Of a DNA stretch of 64,000 bases, positions 57,225 through 64,000 are shown piece after piece (position 1 is the stretch's first letter; each line of letters opens with the position of its first letter). The stretch is from Alloyangia pacifica (GTDB lineage: Bacteria > Pseudomonadota > Alphaproteobacteria > Rhodobacterales > Rhodobacteraceae). The stretch lies in contig NZ_FOZW01000005.1 in assembly GCF_900116195.1 (NCBI RefSeq), forward strand, positions 124,001 to 188,000. The letters are read 5' to 3'. The notes beneath the pieces were generated by a model. The model made no database searches. It worked only from the letters and a program-made list of their open reading frames with translations, and had not been told where the DNA came from. The position numbers and the translations under genes were made by a program.

Positions 57225-58390
57225 GCGAAGTCTCCGGAGGTCTCGGGGATGGGGGCGCCACCGCGCCAGACGGTACGCACCGCGCGGGGGCGGTTCAGCG
57301 CATCGTCGAGGCCGGTGGCGGCGATATGGATGAAATCGGCAGGGGCGCCGGCCTTGATCTCGACGTCATGGCCGAGCCACTGGGCCGGGGTCTGGGTGAC
57401 GCTGGTCAGCCAGCTGGCCGGGTCGAGGTGCCCCGCCAGCACGGCCATGCGGTAGACATCGAAGAGGTCGTAGTCTCCCTGCGGGTAGAAGGGATCGCAG
57501 ACGTTGTCCGAGGCGAGCATCACCGGCATCCCGGCTGCGCGTGCCTCGTGGACCGGGGCGAGCCCCCGCAGCCGCGGCGTGCGTCCGGGCGTGGCATCCT
57601 GCAGGAAAGCGTTGGTGGTCGGCAGAGCGCAGAGCGCCATACGCGCCTCCCCTGCTCGGCCGAGCAAGTCGGCCACCGCGCCCTCGGGACGCACCGAGAG
57701 CGAACAGCAATGGCCCGCCAGAACCTGGCCCGCCATGCCGCGCGCTTCGGTCTCCTGCAGGATCGCGTCGAGCCCCTGCGCTTCCGGGTCGAGCCCCTCG
57801 TCGACGTGGAAGTCGAGCTGCAGGTCGTATTTCTCGGCCAGATCGAAAACCCTGCGCAGCTTTGCCGGGATGTCTTCGTTGCGATAGACGAAGGCGCCCA
57901 GCACGGCGCCGGTCCCGGCGATCTCGCGCGCGATCCGCTCGCCGTGCTCGGTGAAGGCGTCCAGTGGGGTCAGCGTGGCAAGCTGCAGATCGACGCTGCC
58001 GCGCCATTCCTCGGCCAGCCTGCGCAGCACCGGCAGCGCCTTCGGGACCTCGGCCTCGGTCCAGTCGACATGGCTGCGCATCGCCTTGGTGCCATTGGCA
58101 AAAGCCCGGCGCAGCCCGCGCGCGGCGCGCTGGCGCAGGTCATCGGGGGTCCAGTTCGGCTTGTCCCCGGCCATCAGCTCGATCGCCTCGTGCAGCGACT
58201 GCGGGCGGTTCGGGACGCGCGCCGCGGTGAACGTTTTGTCGAGGTGGACATGCGCGTCGGCAAAGCAGGGCAGCAGAAGCCCGCCCCCCTGCCCCTCGGA
58301 CGCGGAAAGCGCGGCGATGCGCGCGCCCTCCAGCATCACGTCCCAGTGCCCGTCACGCCCGGCCAGCGCGACGCCGTTCAGCGTGGTCAT
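57221..58390 (-). CDS. Amidohydrolase, cytosine deaminase (CodA)-like
   Basis: 389 residues. Metal-dependent amidohydrolase: metal ligands in FADAHVHLDKTF (HxH, about 44-46), His in DFHVDEGLDPEAQG (about 200), His in AGHCCSLS (about 232), and the late Asp in ASDNVCDPFYPQGDYDLFDVYRMA, which is the CodA/AtzF-type signature. Deaminates or hydrolyses an N-heterocyclic ring. Start ATG 58390, two bases after the permease stop. In the middle of the operon, pointing to an N-heterocycle as substrate. Confidence 0.92.
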   Translation of the reverse strand: MTTLNGVALAGRDGHWDVMLEGARIAALSASEGQGGGLLLPCFADAHVHLDKTFTAARVPNRPQSLHEAIELMAGDKPNWTPDDLRQRAARGLRRAFANGTKAMRSHVDWTEAEVPKALPVLRRLAEEWRGSVDLQLATLTPLDAFTEHGERIAREIAGTGAVLGAFVYRNEDIPAKLRRVFDLAEKYDLQLDFHVDEGLDPEAQGLDAILQETEARGMAGQVLAGHCCSLSVRPEGAVADLLGRAGEARMALCALPTTNAFLQDATPGRTPRLRGLAPVHEARAAGMPVMLASDNVCDPFYPQGDYDLFDVYRMAVLAGHLDPASWLTSVTQTPAQWLGHDVEIKAGAPADFIHIAATGLDDALNRPRAVRTVWRGGAPIPETSGDFA

Positions 58391-58392
58391 GC

Positions 58393-59256
58393 TCAGCCCT
58401 GCCGCTTGATCTCGCTCTCGTGCCAGTGCCCGAGCACGGCGCGCGAAAGCCAGGAGGTGGCGAGAAAGATCAGGATGCCCAGCATCGACACCAGCAAGAG
58501 CGCCGCGAACATCCGCGGGATCTCGTTGCGGAAGCTGGACTCGAGGATGCGCGAGGCCAGACCGGTGTTCTGTCCGGCGGTACCCGCGACGAACTCCGCC
58601 ACCACCGCGCCGATCAGCGCGAGGCCGCCGGCGATCTTCAGCGCGGCCATGAAGTAGGGCAGCGCCGAAGGGATCAGCAGGTAGCGCAGGCGCTGCCACT
58701 TGGTCGCGCCATATAGGGTGAAGAGGTCGCGAAGGTTGTGGTCGGCGCTGCGCATGCCGATGGCGGTGTTCGACAGGATCGGGAAGAAGGCGACGATCCA
58801 GGCGCAGATCAGCAGCGCCGCGAAAGTACTGTCGACATAGATCAGGATCAGCGGTGCGATGGCCACGACGGGCGTCACCTGCAGGATCACCGCGAAGGGG
58901 AACAGGCTCATCTCGATGGTACGCGACAGGGCAAAGACCATCCCCAGCGCCACCCCGCCGATGATCGCGAGCCCCAGCGACAGCAGGGTCAGCTTTACGG
59001 TGAACCAAGCGCTCGACAGCAGCGACGGCCCATCCTTCCAGAGAGTCTCAAGAATGAGGCTCGGCGCCGGGATCAGGTAGTGCGGGATCTCGTTGTAGCG
59101 CACGAGGAATTCCCAGAGGCCGAGCGCGCAGAGTAGCGCGGCGCAGGGCATCAGGATGCGCATCCGGCGCTCGCTCCGGGCCGCGCGCAGCGCCGGATCC
59201 TCCGAGGGGGCGGCCTGCGGGGACATGGTCACGGGGTCAGTGGTTGAGGTCGACAT
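58393..59256 (-). CDS. ABC transporter permease (TauC/ThiX family)
   Basis: 287 residues. About six membrane helices; binding-protein-dependent permease loop LRDLFTLYGATKWQRLRYLLIPSALPYFMAALKIAGG. Start ATG 59256 lies inside the ATPase gene (20-base overlap). N-terminus is long and polar (STSTTDPVTMSPQAAPSEDPALRAARSERRMR). Partner of the ATPase 59237-60055 and NMT1-type receptor 54792-55802. Confidence 0.92.
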   Translation of the reverse strand: MSTSTTDPVTMSPQAAPSEDPALRAARSERRMRILMPCAALLCALGLWEFLVRYNEIPHYLIPAPSLILETLWKDGPSLLSSAWFTVKLTLLSLGLAIIGGVALGMVFALSRTIEMSLFPFAVILQVTPVVAIAPLILIYVDSTFAALLICAWIVAFFPILSNTAIGMRSADHNLRDLFTLYGATKWQRLRYLLIPSALPYFMAALKIAGGLALIGAVVAEFVAGTAGQNTGLASRILESSFRNEIPRMFAALLLVSMLGILIFLATSWLSRAVLGHWHESEIKRQG

Positions 59257-60055
59257 CGTCCATGGTCCCTTCGAGTGCGTCAGACACGAGACGGCAGGTC
59301 TCGGCGTATTCGGGCGTTGTGCGGTAGTGCGCGTCACGCGTTGTGGCATCCGGTAGCGCGAGGTCGTGCACGACACGGCCGGGACGCGGCGCCATGACCA
59401 CGACGCGGCTCGACAGGTAGACGCTCTCGAACACCGAGTGGGTGACGAAGATCACCGTCAGCCCGTTGCGCCGCCACAGGTTCAGCACGTCGTTGTTGAG
59501 CTTGAAGCGGGTCATCTCGTCGAGCGCCGCGAAGGGCTCGTCCATCAGCAGCAGCTTGGGCTTGGTGACCATGGCGCGGGCGATCGAGACCCGCATCTTC
59601 ATGCCCCCCGAAAGCTCGCGCGGGTAGCTGCCGCCGAACTTGGCAAGGCCCACCATCTCAAGCGCCTCGGTCACCTGCGCCTCGGCCTCGCGGCGGCTCA
59701 GCCCGCGCAGTTTCAGCGGCAGGTAGACATTGTCGAAGACCGTCGCCCAGGGCATCAGCGTGGGCTCCTGGAAGACGAAGCTGACATCGCCGCCCTGCAC
59801 GCCGGCTGACTTGCCCGCGCTGCCGGGCGCGTGGCCGTTGACGGTGATCTGTCCCGAAGACGGCGACAGCAGCCCCGAGATCATCCGCAGCGCCGTCGAC
59901 TTGCCGCAGCCCGAGGGGCCGAGCAGGCTGACGAACTCGCCCTGCCGGATGGTCAGGTCCATGTCCTGCAGCGCCAGCGTTCCATTGTCGAAACGTTTGA
60001 AGACGTGGGACATCTCGATCTGCGCAGCGCCCTGCGCGGTGGTGTCGAGGGGCAT
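59237..60055 (-). CDS. ABC transporter ATP-binding protein (TauB/ThiZ family)
   Basis: 272 residues. Walker A GPSGCGKST, Q-loop FQEPTLMPWATV, signature LSGGMKMR, Walker B LLLMDEP, H-loop THSVFES. The SVFESVYLSSRVVVMAPRPGR region is typical of thiamine-precursor/taurine ATPases. GTAAGGAG precedes the ATG at 60055, which lies 10 bases after the creatininase stop. Confidence 0.93.
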   Translation of the reverse strand: MPLDTTAQGAAQIEMSHVFKRFDNGTLALQDMDLTIRQGEFVSLLGPSGCGKSTALRMISGLLSPSSGQITVNGHAPGSAGKSAGVQGGDVSFVFQEPTLMPWATVFDNVYLPLKLRGLSRREAEAQVTEALEMVGLAKFGGSYPRELSGGMKMRVSIARAMVTKPKLLLMDEPFAALDEMTRFKLNNDVLNLWRRNGLTVIFVTHSVFESVYLSSRVVVMAPRPGRVVHDLALPDATTRDAHYRTTPEYAETCRLVSDALEGTMDDVDLNH

Positions 60056-60065
60056 GGTGGGCTCC

Positions 60066-60866
60066 TTACCAGTCGGGATGCGCATCGAGCCGCGACAGCG
60101 GCGCGCGGTCGATCTCGTCGAAGATCCGGGTGAGCCGGGCGACCGCGTGATCGAGCGTCGCGGCACCCTTCTCGGCGCTCGCGAGATGTGCCTCGCCGCA
60201 GGCGCCTGCGCTACTTAGATCCTGCGTCAGCCAGGCGGGTTTCGCGGGGCCGGGCAATGCAATCGAGGGGGTCTCGGCGGCCCAGACCTCGGCCTGCGAG
60301 GGGAAGTCGCGGGCGTGGGACATGTCGACGTTCTTGGGGTCCAGCGTCAGCATCACCGAGGTTTCCATGTCCCCGGCGTGGATGCCATGCCGCAGCTCGC
60401 GCTCGGAATAGATCCCCTCGGGCATACCAGCCGCGAACCAGCTCAGGGAGAAAGCCATCATGTGGTGCTTCTCGCGCAGCTCGCGGGCGACGATGTCCAT
60501 GGCAGGAATGTTGCCACCATGGCCGTTGAGCAGGACGAACTTGCGCACGCCCGAGCGCGCCACGCAGGCACCGATCTCGGTCCAGACCCGCAGCAGCGTC
60601 TCAGCCGTGAGCGTCAGGCTGCCGGGGTAGGCGCTGTGCTCATTGCTCTTGGTCACCGCCTGCGTCGGCAGGAAGACCACCGGGCTGCTTTCGGGAAGGT
60701 GTTCGGCAAGCCGCGAGACCACGCCTTCAACCGTGGCGGTGTCCACCGACATGGGCAAATGCGGACCGTGCTGCTCGATGGCACCAAGCGGCAGGACCGC
60801 GATCAGCTTCTCGCGGTCGAGCGCGGCAAACTCCCTGCTGCTGTAGTCTGCCCAGTATCGCTTCAT
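60066..60866 (-). CDS. Creatininase family amidohydrolase
   Basis: 266 residues. Metal-dependent hydrolase: LPLGAIEQHGPHLPMSVDT (about 26-44, metal ligands Glu, His, Asp), LLNGHGGN (His), and HAGDMETSVML (Glu). The family includes creatininase, ArfB FAPy deformylase, MftE and others; all open or hydrolyse cyclic amides, formamides or peptides. Start ATG 60866 has AAAGGGCAGGG upstream. It is the first gene of the nine-gene operon; the candidate RutR-like operator lies 61-78 bases upstream. Confidence 0.93.
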   Translation of the reverse strand: MKRYWADYSSREFAALDREKLIAVLPLGAIEQHGPHLPMSVDTATVEGVVSRLAEHLPESSPVVFLPTQAVTKSNEHSAYPGSLTLTAETLLRVWTEIGACVARSGVRKFVLLNGHGGNIPAMDIVARELREKHHMMAFSLSWFAAGMPEGIYSERELRHGIHAGDMETSVMLTLDPKNVDMSHARDFPSQAEVWAAETPSIALPGPAKPAWLTQDLSSAGACGEAHLASAEKGAATLDHAVARLTRIFDEIDRAPLSRLDAHPDW

Positions 60867-61274
60867 GCCCTGCCCTTTCATCGATCTTGCCGCCGTGCGG
60901 CGATTGGGAGGATTCATAGCAAGCGATCAAACCAAATGGTATGAAAAATCCGTTGCCTTGGCGAAGACCTTGGGTCGCCCGTGAAGATGCCGCGATTTGA
61001 TGCCTTTGATTTGTGCATTTTGCCTGATCCCCGGACCGGCGAGGGCGGACTCCAGCGTCCAATCGCGCCTCCAGAGTGGCAGGCTGACGAATCCTCCGCA
61101 TCGGGCGGGCACAGGGCCCATTGCTTGACTAAAGCTGTCAGGTATGACTAACCTCCGCACCGACACAGCCCTGCCCCGGTGCCTTCGGGCAGCCTGTGCC
61201 GAAAGACCCTGTCGGCATCCGGACCCTTGTGATCCGAGCGCCGCGCTCTTCCTGCCCGACCGACGCGAGCCGCC
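60867..61274. other. Divergent promoter region between operon and AraC gene
   Basis: About 408 bases that must hold the promoters of the creatininase operon and the AraC gene. The left end has an AT-rich patch with a palindrome (listed separately). The rest shows no gene or obvious repeat. Confidence 0.6.
60927..60944. promoter_or_regulatory. Candidate RutR-like TetR operator
   Basis: TCAAACCAAATGGTATGA: arms match with one mismatch (7 of 8) around the centre AA, with core ACCA-N2-TGGT. The known E. coli RutR site has the same core (TTGACCA-N2-TGGTCAA). It lies upstream of the first gene of an operon whose penultimate-type member is a RutR-like regulator. Strong circumstantial case, not proof. 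Confidence 0.6.
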
Positions 61275-62198
61275 ATGACCTTCATGCCCCGCATGACTTC
61301 GCAGACCCGAGCCATCGAACCCACGCGCCCGCTGCACTGGCGGCGCTGGGGCGGTGCGATCGCCGACGTCTGGCACGTGCATGGCGCTGCGGGCGGCGGC
61401 GGCTTTTATCGCTCTCCAGATCCGCGGCTGGTGGTCTTTCTCGGCGAGCCCTCGGGCGCGTTGCAACTTCGGACCACGCCAGACGGGCCATGGATGCAGG
61501 GCGTCGGGGCCTTCTACATTCCCGCTGGTATGCCGCTCTGGAGCGCGCTTGCCCAAGACCGGGACTATGCGCACCTCGACTTCCACCTCGAAGCCGGGGC
61601 CCTTAGCCAGCGCCTGCGAAACGCCGGCGACGCCAGCCGCATGGAAGAAGCGCATTTCCTCGCCGCACCGGACCGCGCTGCCCCCCTCGCCGCGCTCTTG
61701 GCCGAGGAAGTGCAGACCCCCTCCCGCCCGGACGTCATGCTGGATGGCCTGCTCACGGCCTTGCTGTGCGAAGTGCTCGATCTGGGCAAGACCGAGGCGG
61801 AACCGCGCCGGGGCGGCCTGCCTCCGCACGTGATCCGCGAGTTGCGCCGCCACGCGCTCGCCGCGCTGCACCGCAAGATCGAGGTCGGCGAGTTGGCCGA
61901 GCTCGCCGGCCTTTCGGAAAGCTGGCTGACCCGCGCCTTCAAGCAGAGCCTCGGGACCACACCGCAGCGCTGGCTGACGCAGCTGAGGGTCGAGGCCGCC
62001 ATGGGGCTGATGACCGACACCGACCAGGGCCTCGCGGAGATCGCGGCCGCCACGGGCTTTGCCGACCAGGCGCATCTCACGCGGAGCTTCCGCAGCGCGC
62101 TCGGAGAGACGCCCGGCGCCTGGCGCCGGGCAAGAACGCGCGCGATTTCGACAAACCACGGCGGTCTGGTTCAATCACCAACAAAAATCCCGAGCTAA
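61275..62198 (+). CDS. AraC family transcriptional regulator
   Basis: 307 residues. N-terminal cupin-like ligand domain (about 20-150) and C-terminal AraC HTH (about 195-295: ALAALHRKIEVGELAELAGLSESWLTRAFKQSLGTTPQRWLTQLRVEAAMGLM, IAAATGFADQAHLTRSFRSALGETP). ATG 61275 lacks a clear ribosome site; an ATG a few codons downstream is possible. It lies 34 bases before the siderophore receptor in the same direction, like PchR/YbtA-type AraC regulators that activate receptor genes when ferri-siderophore is present. Confidence 0.88.
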   Translation: MTFMPRMTSQTRAIEPTRPLHWRRWGGAIADVWHVHGAAGGGGFYRSPDPRLVVFLGEPSGALQLRTTPDGPWMQGVGAFYIPAGMPLWSALAQDRDYAHLDFHLEAGALSQRLRNAGDASRMEEAHFLAAPDRAAPLAALLAEEVQTPSRPDVMLDGLLTALLCEVLDLGKTEAEPRRGGLPPHVIRELRRHALAALHRKIEVGELAELAGLSESWLTRAFKQSLGTTPQRWLTQLRVEAAMGLMTDTDQGLAEIAAATGFADQAHLTRSFRSALGETPGAWRRARTRAISTNHGGLVQSPTKIPS

Positions 62199-62232
62199 TT
62201 ACTCGGAAAAATTCCGTATCGTGGGACGTGAC

Positions 62233-64000
62233 ATGACCAGCACCCTCCGCCTGTCCTATCTGGCCAGTGCCAGCCTGCTTGCCCTTGCCGGGGCCGCGCA
62301 GGCACAATCCACCGCCGACCTCTTTGATCTCGGCGAGATCGTCCTCGAGGGCGAATACGACCCGTCGGACCCGGTGCCCGGTTACGTCGCCACCACGGCG
62401 CAGACCGCGACCAAGACCGGTACGCCGATCCTCGAAACGCCGCAGTCGCTCTCGGTGATCACCGGGGAACAGATCGAGGACCAGGGCGCGACCACGCTGG
62501 GCGACACGCTGGGCTACACCGCCGGCGTCACCGCCCAGCCCTATGGCACCGACCCGCGCTTCGACGCGCCCACCATCCGCGGCTTCGACGGCGGCGACGC
62601 GCAGTACCTGAACGGGTTGCGCATCCTGCGCGACTTCGGAGCGCCCTCCTTCGAGATCTACTCGCTGGAGCGGATCGAAGTACTGAAGGGCCCGGCCTCG
62701 GTGCTCTACGGTTCGGGCATCCCGGGCGGGGTGATCAATCAAGTGCAGAAACGCGCGCAGTTCCTCAGCTTCGGCGAGGCGGGCGTCGGCGTCGGCGACC
62801 CCAAGGCCTCCGAGGCCTTCGTCGACTACAACCACGTCTTCTCCGACACTTTCGCCACCCGCGTCACAGCGGTCGCCCGCGAGAGCGAGGAAGACGTCGA
62901 GGAGCTGGAGAACAGCCGTCAGTACCTCGGCCTCGCCACCCGCTGGGAGCCGACCGAGGAGACGTCGCTGCAATTCCTCGGCTCGTGGCAGAAGGACAGC
63001 CCGATCACCCCGACCGGCGTGCCCTACGAGCTGATCGGCGAGGAGGATGACGAAGACCTGCGCGACTACTACGGCGGCGACACCGACGTGGACGAGAGCG
63101 ACCGCCGGGTGCTCAACCTCGGCTTCGAGCTTGCACATCAGATCAACCGGGACTGGAGCGCAGAAGCGAGCTTCCGCTACCAAAAGTTCGACTGGGATTT
63201 CACCGGCTACAACGTCTATACCGCGATGAGCAGCTACGGCCTCGTCGACCGGGTGGTCACCAGGCAACACGAGGACAACTTCACCCAGAACCTCGACTTC
63301 CGGATCAGGGGCCACGCCGAGACCGGCGAGGTGGCGCACGCCCTGCTCTTCGGGCTCGACCTGCGCCGCTACGGAATGGACGACGAGACGCGCTTCTACT
63401 ATCCCGGCGGAACTCCCTTCCCGGCGCATCCCGACGACAGCGCCGGCCTGCCCGCAGTCGGCTACGTTCAGCAGCGCGACCTGACGCTGACGCAGCTCGG
63501 GGTCTACGCGCAGGACGAGATGGCGATCGGCAACTGGCGCGCCTCTCTGGCGCTGCGCCACGACTGGGCCGAGCAGAGCGGCGATGTCTCCCTCGGCGGC
63601 GTGCCCTATGACGCCGACCGCAAGGACGAGGCCACGACCGGCCGCGCCGGGCTCTCCTACGTATTCGCCAACGGCGTTGCGCCCTACCTCAGCTTCACCA
63701 CCTCCTTCGATCCCGAACTCGGTACCGACTACCTTGGCAAGACCTACGAGCCGACCACCGGCCGACAGTGGGAGCTGGGCGTGAAGTACCAGCCGCTCGG
63801 CTTCAACGGCTTCTTCAGCGCGGCGCTCTACGAGCTGACGCAGGAAAACGTGCTGGCCGCCTCGAGCGACAGCGAATATGCCTACTCGCAGATCGGCGAA
63901 GTGCGCTCGCAGGGGCTCGAGCTTGAGGGCACCGTGGATCTCGAGAATGGCTGGACCCTGCGCGGCGCCTATACTCGCAACCTCACCGAGCAGACCAAGG
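62233..64000 (+). CDS. TonB-dependent siderophore receptor (5' part; runs off window)
   Basis: 589 codons visible from ATG 62233 with no stop before the window end. A signal peptide of about 25 residues ends in GAAQAQ; a TonB-box-like segment (DLFDLGEIVLEGEY) follows, then the plug domain: TPILETPQSLSVITGEQIEDQGATTLGDTLGYTAGV, IRGFDGGDAQYLNGLR and IEVLKGPASVLYGSGIPGGVINQVQKR. This is the FhuA/FpvA-type siderophore receptor pattern. Barrel strands follow (GFELAHQINRDWSAEASFRYQKF). Cotranscribed or coregulated with the AraC gene upstream. No siderophore biosynthesis genes in view, so a xenosiderophore receptor is possible. Confidence 0.93.
   Translation, partial: MTSTLRLSYLASASLLALAGAAQAQSTADLFDLGEIVLEGEYDPSDPVPGYVATTAQTATKTGTPILETPQSLSVITGEQIEDQGATTLGDTLGYTAGVTAQPYGTDPRFDAPTIRGFDGGDAQYLNGLRILRDFGAPSFEIYSLERIEVLKGPASVLYGSGIPGGVINQVQKRAQFLSFGEAGVGVGDPKASEAFVDYNHVFSDTFATRVTAVARESEEDVEELENSRQYLGLATRWEPTEETSLQFLGSWQKDSPITPTGVPYELIGEEDDEDLRDYYGGDTDVDESDRRVLNLGFELAHQINRDWSAEASFRYQKFDWDFTGYNVYTAMSSYGLVDRVVTRQHEDNFTQNLDFRIRGHAETGEVAHALLFGLDLRRYGMDDETRFYYPGGTPFPAHPDDSAGLPAVGYVQQRDLTLTQLGVYAQDEMAIGNWRASLALRHDWAEQSGDVSLGGVPYDADRKDEATTGRAGLSYVFANGVAPYLSFTTSFDPELGTDYLGKTYEPTTGRQWELGVKYQPLGFNGFFSAALYELTQENVLAASSDSEYAYSQIGEVRSQGLELEGTVDLENGWTLRGAYTRNLTEQTK

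Noticed and set aside
54288-57455. Open frame of over 1000 codons on the plus strand opposite the receptor and FAD oxidoreductase genes
   Set aside because: Antisense shadow of high-GC third-position genes: His/Asp/Gly/Arg-rich, no ribosome site, no motifs, and it crosses several well-supported minus-strand genes.

Overview
The window is GC-rich, densely packed alphaproteobacterial DNA. Gene content points to Rhodobacterales (roseobacter/Salipiger-like; the genus is a guess): many ABC and TTT solute transporters, a GTG-started RTX/Hint secreted protein, a small Cys-rich lipoprotein of a type I associate with Rhodobacteraceae, and an alternative heme-copper oxidase operon. There are no rRNA, tRNA, ribosomal or replication genes. 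Catabolic and transport cassettes are separated by decayed insertion sequences (IS110, IS1182-like, IS21) and gene remnants (heme receptor, cydB, possible usp), which looks like an accessory region or a chromid/megaplasmid.

Layout: 1-3623, a ROK regulator with an NMT1/taurine-type ABC importer. 4199-7613, an AraC regulator divergent from a short-chain dehydrogenase, then a glyoxalase-like protein. 7632-13374, a GntR regulator divergent from a TPP enzyme followed by a TctCBA tripartite tricarboxylate transporter. 13441-16931, an IS110 remnant, a ferric-reductase-like membrane protein with a secreted intradiol-dioxygenase-like protein, peptidase T and a small lipoprotein. 17101-26248, an iron island: heme receptor remnant, IclR regulator, TonB receptor, FecBCD-type importer and a divergent NtaA-type flavin monooxygenase. 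26374-31963, an alternative caa3-type oxidase operon (subunit II with heme c, fused I+III, small membrane protein, CtaG-like protein, triheme cytochrome c). 32319-37107, an aldehyde dehydrogenase and a glycine-betaine type ABC importer. 37464-44662, glgC-glgX-treZ-treY, converting glucan to trehalose. 44850-49450, decayed DNA with a cydB remnant, a small hypothetical gene, IS1182-like and IS21 remnants, and an intact porin. 49694-52966, fbp and an RTX/Hint protein. 53139-60866, a nine-gene, head-to-tail, mostly overlapping catabolic operon: creatininase-type hydrolase, ABC importer, CodA-like amidohydrolase, FAD oxidoreductase, quinone reductase, RutR-like TetR regulator, RidA. 61275-64000, an AraC regulator and a siderophore receptor cut by the window end.

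Themes: three independent iron or receptor modules, osmoprotection (betaine uptake next to trehalose synthesis), and several locally regulated substrate-uptake cassettes. The most system-like, apparently uncharacterised unit is the 53-61 kb operon. A RutR-like palindrome (ACCA-N2-TGGT core) sits just upstream of its first gene, and a RutR-like regulator is its second-last gene.
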